NCBI RefSeq assembly: GCF_006569185.2
Contig: NZ_VIGC02000012.1
Location: 1-64,000, forward strand
DNA from: Litorilinea aerophila
GTDB taxonomy: Bacteria; Chloroflexota; Anaerolineae; Caldilineales; Caldilineaceae
Reading direction: 5' to 3'
Length of the DNA: 64,000 nucleotides
A program made the position numbers and the translations under genes. Below, in pieces: positions 8,488-15,317 of the stretch. How positions within the stretch are numbered: the first letter of the stretch is position 1; each line of letters starts with the position of its first letter. The notes under the pieces are model-generated. The model ran no database searches. It worked only from the letters and a program-made list of their open reading frames with translations, and was not told the DNA's origin.

Positions 8488-9696
8488 ATGGCCGTAGAAA
8501 AAAATCGTCTATCCCCAGAACCCATCCAGGGTCAGGAGACGACCTGGCTGGCCAACGAGGATGAGCTGGAGGAACTGGAAGCTCCGGAAGCCATCGGTGC
8601 GGAAGAATCCACCGTTTACACCGCCTCCCAGTGGCAGCTCATGTGGTGGCGTTTTCGTCGCCACAAGATGGCCATGGTCTCCCTGGGCCTCCTGATATTT
8701 TTATATCTGGTGGCGCTATTTGCCGAAGTGATTGCCCCCTACGACCCCAACCGCTACGACGCCAACTACGCCTACGCGGCGCCCCAGCGCATCCACTTCT
8801 TCGATGCGGAGGGGAACTTCCACCTGCGGCCCTTCGTGTACGGGCTGAAGTCGGTGCGTGATATGGAGACCATGCGGCTTGTCTTCGAGCCCGACACCTC
8901 TGTGCGCTATCCCCTCTACTTCTTTGTGGAAGGAGAGCCCTACAAACTCTGGGGGCTGTTTGAGGCCAACATTCACCTTTTCGGGGTGAAAGATCCAGAG
9001 GGCGTCTTCTTCCTGCTGGGCGCCGACCGCCTGGGCCGGGACGTCTTCTCCCGCATCGTCTACGGGACCCGCATCTCCATGTCCGTGGGCCTGGTGGGCA
9101 TCCTCATCAGCCTGATATTGGGCATCTTCTTCGGCGGCATCTCGGGCTATTACGGCGGCTTCGTGGATTCGCTCATCCAGCGGATCATTGAATTCCTGCG
9201 CTCCATCCCCACCATCCCCCTGTGGATGGGCCTGAGCGCGGCCGTGCCCAAGGAGTGGTCACCCCTGAAGATGTATTTCGCCATTACGGTGCTGCTCTCG
9301 CTGATCGGCTGGACGGGGCTGGCCCGGGTGGTGCGGGGGCGCTTCCTCTCCCTGCGGGAAGAGGACTTCGTCCTGGCCGCTACCCTGGCCGGGGCCAGCG
9401 AGCTGCGGGTCATCTTCCGCCACATGGTCCCGTCCTTCCTGAGCCACATCATCGCCTCGTTGACCCTGAGCATCCCCAGCGTCATCCTGGCGGAGACAGC
9501 CCTGAGCTTCCTGGGGCTGGGGTTGCGGCCGCCGGTGATCAGTTGGGGCGTGCTGCTGCAGGAATCGCAAAATTTGCGGGCCGTGGCCACGGCCCCCTGG
9601 CTGCTGACACCGGGCCTGGCCGTGGTGCTGGCGGTGCTGGCCTTCAACTTCGTGGGCGATGGCCTGCGGGATGCCGCAGATCCCTATGCGGTCTGA
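8488..9696 (+). CDS. ABC transporter permease, DppC/OppC type (second copy)
   Basis: This 402-residue paralogue of the gene at 2846 keeps the acidic N-terminal tail (ANEDELEELEAPEAIGAEES), the extra periplasmic segment, and the transport core with GADRLGRDVFSRIVYGTRIS and DFVLAATLAGASELRVIFRH. The two DppC copies are almost identical around RVVRGRFLSLREEDFV, supporting a recent block duplication. The ATG at 8488 is favoured over the in-frame GTG at 8473 because GGAG at 8475-8478 is correctly spaced for it. The stop is followed by a promoter for the next gene, so the transporter operon probably ends here. Confidence 0.92.
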   Translation: MAVEKNRLSPEPIQGQETTWLANEDELEELEAPEAIGAEESTVYTASQWQLMWWRFRRHKMAMVSLGLLIFLYLVALFAEVIAPYDPNRYDANYAYAAPQRIHFFDAEGNFHLRPFVYGLKSVRDMETMRLVFEPDTSVRYPLYFFVEGEPYKLWGLFEANIHLFGVKDPEGVFFLLGADRLGRDVFSRIVYGTRISMSVGLVGILISLILGIFFGGISGYYGGFVDSLIQRIIEFLRSIPTIPLWMGLSAAVPKEWSPLKMYFAITVLLSLIGWTGLARVVRGRFLSLREEDFVLAATLAGASELRVIFRHMVPSFLSHIIASLTLSIPSVILAETALSFLGLGLRPPVISWGVLLQESQNLRAVATAPWLLTPGLAVVLAVLAFNFVGDGLRDAADPYAV

Positions 9697-9738
9697 GCCA
9701 GACGGCCAGGCAACCCCTGGGATGTTCCCTGGCGCGAC

Positions 9739-9767
9739 TTGACACTGGCCGTCCAATCCCTGATACT
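9739..9767 (+). promoter_or_regulatory. Sigma-70-type promoter upstream of the 870-residue protein
   Basis: A perfect -35 TTGACA (9739-9744), a 17-base spacer and a -10 GATACT (9762-9767) lie 43 bases after the permease stop. Transcription would begin near 9774, giving a leader of about 235 bases that contains the repeat at 9796-9965. This suggests that the catabolic genes can be transcribed separately from the transporter. Confidence 0.55.
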
Positions 9768-9795
9768 CATAGGTACACAGGTTTCCTCGCCGCCA

Positions 9796-9965
9796 CCGGC
9801 AGAAATCGCTGGCCGCCTCACTGTCTCAACATTGCCACCCGGCTTACGTCCGATTTCTGCAGGCAGCGAACGCCAGCCCAGTCCATCCCGGCGGCAATCT
9901 ACCGGGAGCATCTGCCCAGCCGACACACCAGATTGCCGCCGTGGTATTGACGTCAGACCGTACTA
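9796..9965. repeat. Degenerate copy of a palindromic intergenic repeat
   Basis: This fills most of the 311-base gap between 9696 and 10008. It carries CCGGCAGAAATCG near the left, an inverted CGATTTCTGC internally (around 9855), and the right-end signature GTGGTATTGACGTCAGAC at about 9941-9958. The same right end occurs at 21725-21742 as GTGGTATTGACGCCAGAC. It is the most diverged of three copies (see 21621 and 57464). A second inverted pair, GGCGGCAATCT / AGATTGCCGCC, lies at about 9890-9941. No coding capacity is seen. Confidence 0.6.
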
Positions 9966-10007
9966 CGTACCCGTCGACCCTGAACCGTTGTTCATCACAC
10001 AGAACCT

Positions 10008-12617
10008 ATGGCTGAAATGAACGATACACTCGAAATTCCTGTGGCTCACCTGGAACGCCAGCTCCAGGACGGCTTCGTCCATGACTGGCTGGTGGCCGGC
10101 CCCCAGGCCATTCCCGTCGACCTGTCTCGCTATCGCGGGCCGGACTTCAAGCGCCAGATCGTCCGGGCCCGCTATAGCGCCGAGATGGAGATCGACCACC
10201 CACCGGCTGAACAGGCAAGCTTTGAGCTGACCGACGGCCAGGGTGGAACGGAGAAGTTGACCTGGCAGGCGATCCGCTGTCGCGCCGACCATTTCGTGGA
10301 TCTCACCGGCTTCTACCACACCTGCCACTACCTGCGCGCCTGGGCCTACACCCAGGTCGTGACCCCGGCCAGCCGACAGGCCACCTTGGTGCTCACCACC
10401 AACGGCCCGGCCGACGTCTGGATCAACGGCAAGCACGTCCACCGGCAGGAGCACTTCCACCACCAGCTGCCCCACAGCGTGCGCTTCTCGGCTCGCCTGG
10501 TGGAAGGCTGCAACGAGATCCTGGTCCGCTTCGAAGAAGTGGCCGTGCGGGAATGCCCCTATGCCATGGCCTTCCAGATCAGCGACATCCCCACCGACGA
10601 TCTCACCGTGCTCCTGCCCACCACCCTGGAGCCAGTCGCCCGGCGCCAGAAGCTGGAAGCCATCATGGACGCCGCCTACCTGGACCAGGATGTGTACCAC
10701 CGGGAGCAGAAGCTGGTGGTCCGCTGGCCCAAGGACCTGAAACTGGCCGACCAGATCACGGTCCGGCTACAGACACCCTCGGGCCGCATCTACGCCGAAG
10801 GCCAGCCCCACGTGCGGGCCGGTTTCGAGCTGAACCTGGGCCCCGTCTACCAGGTACCGGAGGGGGACTACCAGATCCTCCTCATGCCCCACCCCGAGGA
10901 GTACTACGTCCACGGCATGCGCATCCAGCGACGGATCCCCCTGCGCATCGCCAACGGCGTCTATTCCCAGACCCTCTACGGCACACCCGAATCCCGCCGG
11001 CGAGAGGCCCTGGAAGATGCCGCCCGACGCAACCTCAACGTCTTCTCCGAGATCGCCAAGATGGCCCTGGGCCGCTGGCAGCAGGTGAAGACCAACGTGA
11101 TCCTGGAGACGGTGGAGCGCATCAACCAACGGGCCGACTGCAGCGATTTCTACCTGGTGGGGCTGCTGGGGATGATGATCCGCTACATGGACGACCCCAA
11201 CTTCCCGGAGGATCTGGTCTGGCCCCTGGCCGACTGTGTCCTCAACTTCAAATACTGGATGGACGAGCCCGGCGACGACGCCATGTGCTACTGGTCGGAG
11301 AACCACCAGATCCTCTTCCACACCTGCGAAATCCTGGCCGGCCAGCTCTACCCGGACCGGGAGTTCAGCAACGTCAACAAGCCGGGGAGCTGGCACCGGG
11401 AAAAAGGCGAGCGGCTGGCCCTCTCCTGGCTGCACAAGCGCGCCACGGGCGGCTTCCGGGAGTGGGACTCCAACACCTACTTTGAAGAGGACGTGCTGGC
11501 CCTGACCCACCTGGCCGACCTGGCCGAGAATGACGAGGTGGCCGAGCTGGCGGCGGTGGTCCTGGACAAGCTCTTCTTCACCATGGCGGTCAACTCCTTC
11601 CGGGGCGTCTTTGGCTCCACCCACGGCCGCACCTATGCCCCCTTCATCAAGGGCGGCCGTCTGGAGCCCACCTCCGGCCTGGGTCGCATCCTCTGGGGGC
11701 TGGGCACCTTCAACAACCACATCCTGGGCACCGTCAGCCTGGCCTGCGCCCAGGGTTACGAACTGCCGCCCCTGATCGCGGCCATCGCCCTGGACCGGCC
11801 CGAGGAGATGTGGAACCGGGAGCGCCACGCGGGTACCCTGGAGGAAGCCGTGGACTGTGCCACCGGCTCCTGGGAGATCAACAAGGTCACCTACAAGACG
11901 CCGGACTACATGCTGGCCTCTGCCCAGGACTACCAGCCGGGCCAGTACGGCTACCAGCAGCACATCTGGCAGGCAACCCTGAGCCCAGACGCGGTGGTCT
12001 TCGTCACCCATCCGCCCTGCCTCAGCGAAGAAGGCTCCCACCGGCCCAACGCCTGGCACGGCAACGTGGTCCTGCCCCGGGTCGCCCAGTGGAAGGACGT
12101 GCTCATCGCAGTTCACAAGCTGCCGGCGGACGACTGGCTGGGCTTCACCCACGCCTACTTCCCCTTCGCCGCCTTCGACGACGTGCGGATGGAGGGGGGC
12201 TGGGCCTTTGCCCGCAAGGACAACGGCTACCTGGCCCTGACCGCCGCCCAGGGGCTGCAGCGGGTGGAGAACGAGGACAGCGCCAACCACGAGCTGCGTT
12301 CCTATGGCCTGACCAACATCTGGCTCTGCCAGATGGGCCGTGCCGCGCAGGATGGCAGCTTTGATGAGTTCGTGGCCAAGGTTCTGGCCACCCAGCCTTC
12401 CTTCGACGGCCTGAACGTCTGGTACCGTTCCCTCCGGGGGGAAACCCTGCGCTTTGGGTGGGAGGGTCCGCTCCTGGTGGACGGCCGGGAACAGGCCATC
12501 ACCGGCTTCAAGCATTACGACAACCCCTACTGCGTCGCCGATCTGCCCTGCGAGCTCATGGAGATTCGCTTTGCCGACCAGGCCATGCGGTTGAACTTCG
12601 CCCCGCCAACCTCATAG
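10008..12617 (+). CDS. Large conserved protein of unknown family, probably glycan-active
   Basis: The family is not recognised. The 869-residue protein has no signal peptide. Residues about 110-190 look like a beta-sandwich (galactose-binding-like) module: ATLVLTTNGPADVWINGKHV is typical of the lectin-like domain of bacterial glycosidases. Residues about 330-640 are helix-rich with repeated Trp/Tyr/His-Glu segments (CYWSENHQILFHTCE, FREWDSNTYFEEDVLALTHL), as in alpha/alpha-toroid lyases and hydrolases. A beta-rich tail follows. The layout resembles heparinase-II or toroid glycosidase architecture, but no diagnostic motif was found. The start at 10008 has no clear ribosome site; a second ATG is at 10017. 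The GH4 gene downstream supports a catabolic role (inference). Confidence 0.8.
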   Translation: MAEMNDTLEIPVAHLERQLQDGFVHDWLVAGPQAIPVDLSRYRGPDFKRQIVRARYSAEMEIDHPPAEQASFELTDGQGGTEKLTWQAIRCRADHFVDLTGFYHTCHYLRAWAYTQVVTPASRQATLVLTTNGPADVWINGKHVHRQEHFHHQLPHSVRFSARLVEGCNEILVRFEEVAVRECPYAMAFQISDIPTDDLTVLLPTTLEPVARRQKLEAIMDAAYLDQDVYHREQKLVVRWPKDLKLADQITVRLQTPSGRIYAEGQPHVRAGFELNLGPVYQVPEGDYQILLMPHPEEYYVHGMRIQRRIPLRIANGVYSQTLYGTPESRRREALEDAARRNLNVFSEIAKMALGRWQQVKTNVILETVERINQRADCSDFYLVGLLGMMIRYMDDPNFPEDLVWPLADCVLNFKYWMDEPGDDAMCYWSENHQILFHTCEILAGQLYPDREFSNVNKPGSWHREKGERLALSWLHKRATGGFREWDSNTYFEEDVLALTHLADLAENDEVAELAAVVLDKLFFTMAVNSFRGVFGSTHGRTYAPFIKGGRLEPTSGLGRILWGLGTFNNHILGTVSLACAQGYELPPLIAAIALDRPEEMWNRERHAGTLEEAVDCATGSWEINKVTYKTPDYMLASAQDYQPGQYGYQQHIWQATLSPDAVVFVTHPPCLSEEGSHRPNAWHGNVVLPRVAQWKDVLIAVHKLPADDWLGFTHAYFPFAAFDDVRMEGGWAFARKDNGYLALTAAQGLQRVENEDSANHELRSYGLTNIWLCQMGRAAQDGSFDEFVAKVLATQPSFDGLNVWYRSLRGETLRFGWEGPLLVDGREQAITGFKHYDNPYCVADLPCELMEIRFADQAMRLNFAPPTS

Positions 12618-12627
12618 CAGGATGGAG

Positions 12628-12660
12628 CAGGGGGCGGCCTCAGGTGGAGGTCGCCCCCTG
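12628..12660 (+). terminator. Strong hairpin after the 870-residue protein
   Basis: A 14-bp stem (12628-12641 with 12647-12660, one G-U pair, 5-base loop AGGTG) begins 10 bases after the stop codon. It is GC-rich with no T-run, so termination may be partial. The GH4 gene follows 110 bases later with its own strong ribosome site. Confidence 0.55.
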
Positions 12661-12770
12661 TCCGCCAGACCGCTCCCCCTCGACCCAGCTTGGTTTGACA
12701 TCGCCTGACCCAACCTGCCTATCCCTGAATGACTTCCACACTTTGACTTCCACATGAGGAGGAACAAATC

Positions 12771-14177
12771 ATGTCGACCCCGATCAAAATAGCCGTGATT
12801 GGCGCGGGCAGCGCCCAGTTTTCCCTGGGGCTGGTGAAAGATCTCTGCTTGACCCCCGGCCTGGTGGGCAGCCTGGTCCATTTCATGGACATCGACCCCG
12901 AGCGCCTGGCCATGATCCACCGGCTGGCCGAACGCTACCGGGACGAGCTGGGCACCGACCTCCAGATTGACAGCACCACCGACCGGCGAGTCGCCCTCCA
13001 GGATGCGGACTTCGTGATCAACACCGCCTCGGCCCAGAGCCACCACCACCAGCGAGCCATCCGAGAGCTGGCCGAACAGTACGGCTACTATTACGGCCGG
13101 GTGAATCTGGGCAATTTCTACAACCTGCGCCTGATGCTGGAAGTGGCCCGGGACATGGAGGAGATCTGCCCCGACGCCTGGCTGATCCAGTCGGGCAACC
13201 CCGTCTTCGAAGGCTGCACCCTCATGACCCGGGAGACCAGCATCAAGGTGTGCGGCCTCTGCCACGGCCACTACGGCGTCTACGGCATCGCCCAGACCCT
13301 GGGCCTGGACCTTTCCAACCCCCGGGACCTCACCTGGCAGGCGCCCGGCCTCAACCACAACATCTGGCTCACCCACTTCTTCTACCGGGGTGAGGATGCC
13401 TACCCGTTGCTGGACGAATGGATCGCCACCAAGGGCGAGGAGTACTGGCGCACCCACGTGGCCACCCGTACCCACGACATCCAGATGTCCCGGGGCGCCA
13501 TCCACCAGTACCGCATGTACGGGCTCATGCCCATCGGCGATACCCCCCGACGGGGCGGTTGGTGGTATCATACCGATATCCAGACCAAGAAGTACTGGTT
13601 CGGGGAACCCTGGGGCGGCCCCGATACCGAGCTGGCCCGCCCCCTCTTCGTGGCCAACCTGGAAAAGCGTCTGGCCGAGATGACCCGCATCGCCAACGAC
13701 CCCAAGGCCAGCGTCATCGAGGCCTTCGGCGCCGAAAAAACCCGGGAGCAGCAGGTGCCCATCATCGACGGCCTGGTCAACGACAACGAGGGCTACTTCC
13801 AGGTTAACGTGCCCAACAAAGGGGCCCTGGCCGGCGTGCCGGACGACGTGGTGGTGGAAGTGCCCGCCATCGTCAACAAGAAGGGCATCCAGCCCCTGCG
13901 GGTGGAGCCCCTGCCGGCCAAGATCATGGTGGAGCAGATCCTGCCCGAATGGCTGGACATGGAGCGGGAACTGCTGGCCTTCAAGACCCGGGATCGCTCC
14001 ATGCTCCTCTGGAGCGTGCTGGACAGCCACCAGACCCGCTCCTATGACCAGGCGGTGGAGGTACTGGAGGCGCTCCTGGCCATGCCGGGCCATGAAGAGA
14101 TGAACGAGTACTACCAGTTCCCGCCCAACAGCGCAGAGCTCCTGCTCCAGAAGATGAAGGATCAGGTCACCGCGTAG
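12771..14177 (+). CDS. Glycoside hydrolase family 4 (NAD- and metal-dependent; CHGH-motif, alpha-glucuronidase-like)
   Basis: This 468-residue cytoplasmic GH4 enzyme cleaves glycosides by transient oxidation at C3 using NAD+ and a divalent metal. The Rossmann motif GAGSAQF is at residues 11-17, QSGNPVFEG contributes to the substrate site, the metal-binding Cys164 lies in CGLCHGH, and His196 in GLNHNIWLTHF. As recalled, the residues after Cys-His track specificity in GH4 (CHSV in alpha-galactosidases, CHG-type in alpha-glucuronidases), so CHGH points to a uronide substrate; this is inference. AGGAGGAAC precedes the ATG. It would act on glycans brought in by the transporters upstream. Confidence 0.88.
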   Translation: MSTPIKIAVIGAGSAQFSLGLVKDLCLTPGLVGSLVHFMDIDPERLAMIHRLAERYRDELGTDLQIDSTTDRRVALQDADFVINTASAQSHHHQRAIRELAEQYGYYYGRVNLGNFYNLRLMLEVARDMEEICPDAWLIQSGNPVFEGCTLMTRETSIKVCGLCHGHYGVYGIAQTLGLDLSNPRDLTWQAPGLNHNIWLTHFFYRGEDAYPLLDEWIATKGEEYWRTHVATRTHDIQMSRGAIHQYRMYGLMPIGDTPRRGGWWYHTDIQTKKYWFGEPWGGPDTELARPLFVANLEKRLAEMTRIANDPKASVIEAFGAEKTREQQVPIIDGLVNDNEGYFQVNVPNKGALAGVPDDVVVEVPAIVNKKGIQPLRVEPLPAKIMVEQILPEWLDMERELLAFKTRDRSMLLWSVLDSHQTRSYDQAVEVLEALLAMPGHEEMNEYYQFPPNSAELLLQKMKDQVTA

Positions 14178-14193
14178 CCCAACGGCTCAGGAA

Positions 14194-14229
14194 GCCAGGC
14201 AGTGGACCCATCCCGTTCCGCTGCCTGGC
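14194..14229 (+). terminator. Hairpin between GH4 and the next gene
   Basis: A 9-bp perfect stem (GCCAGGCAG at 14194-14202, complement at 14221-14229) ends just before the AGGAGG ribosome site of the next gene. There is no T-run. It could modulate translation of the downstream gene or protect the GH4 message. Confidence 0.45.
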
Positions 14230-14243
14230 CAGGAGGGAAGAGC

Positions 14244-15197
14244 ATGACCATCTCAACAGCCAGCCAATCGCTGACCATCCCCGTGGCCCATGTGGACGAT
14301 GCCGGGTCCGTGGCCGCGCTGCTGGATGCCCTGCGGGCTATCCACGGGCCGGCCTATGACTTCGCCGTGGGCCAGTGGGAGGGCGAAACCCAGGTCCACG
14401 CCCCTGCGGGACACATCCGCTACCGCTTCATCGTCCGGGCCCAGGAGGCTGCCATTGCCCTGCGGCCCGGCGACCGGGTGCGGGGTCCCGCACCCGAGGG
14501 ACCCTACCAGCCCCTGGACGAGGAGTACGGCGAGGGGTACGGGCAGGTGATCGCCCCCCACCGGGAAGCCCTCTGGCCGGGTGACAGCCTCTGCGTGGCG
14601 GGGGACGAGGCGCCCGTCATCCTGTTCGGCCAGGGCACCTATTTCGATGTCATCGCCGAGAAGACGCCCTACCCGGCGCCCCGGCTGGCCCTGTTGCGCC
14701 ACCTGACCGACAAACCCGGCGGCTGCGCAGCCTATCCGGGCGCCTTCCGGCGGGAAGCCCTGCCCCCGGTGCGCCCCCCGGCCGACGCAGAGGACCGGCG
14801 AGGGGTGAATCGGGTCAACCAGCACACCCTGGACATGCGCATGGACCGCCGGCCCACGCCCATTCGCCACTACCACGGCGTCATTCCTGTGGGTGGTGGC
14901 CAGGTGGTTCCCCACTCGGAGACAGCCATCGTCCTCTCCCGCCGGGTGTATGGCCTGCCCGAAGTGGAGCGGGAGGATGAAGGGCACATCCTCATCTATC
15001 GACGGCCGGCGGAAGATCCTGGCGACACCCTGGTGATCCCGGTGCGGCCCGGTTCCATCGTGGTGACGCCGGCCACCCCCGAGGGCGTGGCCGGCCACTG
15101 CTTCGAGAATGCCTTCGCCATGCTGGTGGCCATCCCGGGGTTCGTGGCCCCCTACAACATGATCGCCTGCACCGGGATGGACGCAGAAAAACGGTAG
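14244..15197 (+). CDS. Conserved hypothetical protein in the glycan locus
   Basis: The family is not recognised. The 317-residue soluble protein is rich in beta-strand patterns and His/Pro/Gly turns. Notable segments are LRPGDRVRGPAPEGPYQPLD, LFGQGTYFDVIAEKTPYPAP, and RHYHGVIPVGGGQVVPHSET at about residues 208-227, whose spaced His and Glu residues could be a metal-binding cupin-like face (inference). The ATG at 14244 follows AGGAGGGAAG and is preferred over 14202. Its place between a GH4 enzyme and cupin/oxidoreductase genes suggests a sugar-acid isomerase or binding role, but nothing in the sequence proves this. Confidence 0.8.
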   Translation: MTISTASQSLTIPVAHVDDAGSVAALLDALRAIHGPAYDFAVGQWEGETQVHAPAGHIRYRFIVRAQEAAIALRPGDRVRGPAPEGPYQPLDEEYGEGYGQVIAPHREALWPGDSLCVAGDEAPVILFGQGTYFDVIAEKTPYPAPRLALLRHLTDKPGGCAAYPGAFRREALPPVRPPADAEDRRGVNRVNQHTLDMRMDRRPTPIRHYHGVIPVGGGQVVPHSETAIVLSRRVYGLPEVEREDEGHILIYRRPAEDPGDTLVIPVRPGSIVVTPATPEGVAGHCFENAFAMLVAIPGFVAPYNMIACTGMDAEKR

Positions 15198-15212
15198 ACA
15201 GGAAACGGGACA

Positions 15213-15296
15213 GGTGGTGCATGGTACGTAGTGCGTGGTGCGTGTACCCGTGCCGTGGACGCACCATGTACTACGCACCCCGCATGATGCACCCCA
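15213..15296. repeat. Imperfect inverted GTGCGT-rich repeat
   Basis: Two arms are rich in GTGC(A/G)T and GTAC words. The left arm (15213-15243) contains GGTGCATGGTACGTAGTGCG and the right arm (15261-15296) contains its approximate complement, GCACCATGTACTACGCACC and GATGCACC. It lies between two genes with no coding capacity and resembles a dispersed intergenic hairpin element. Its function is unknown. Confidence 0.5.
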
Positions 15297-15317
15297 CAAG
15301 ATGCACGACGCAACCGC

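Noticed and set aside
10767-12515. Long open frame on the minus strand opposite the 869-residue gene
   Set aside because: A shadow frame typical of GC-rich DNA; composition is dominated by Gly/Val/Gln/His and the plus-strand gene has coherent protein segments and neighbours.
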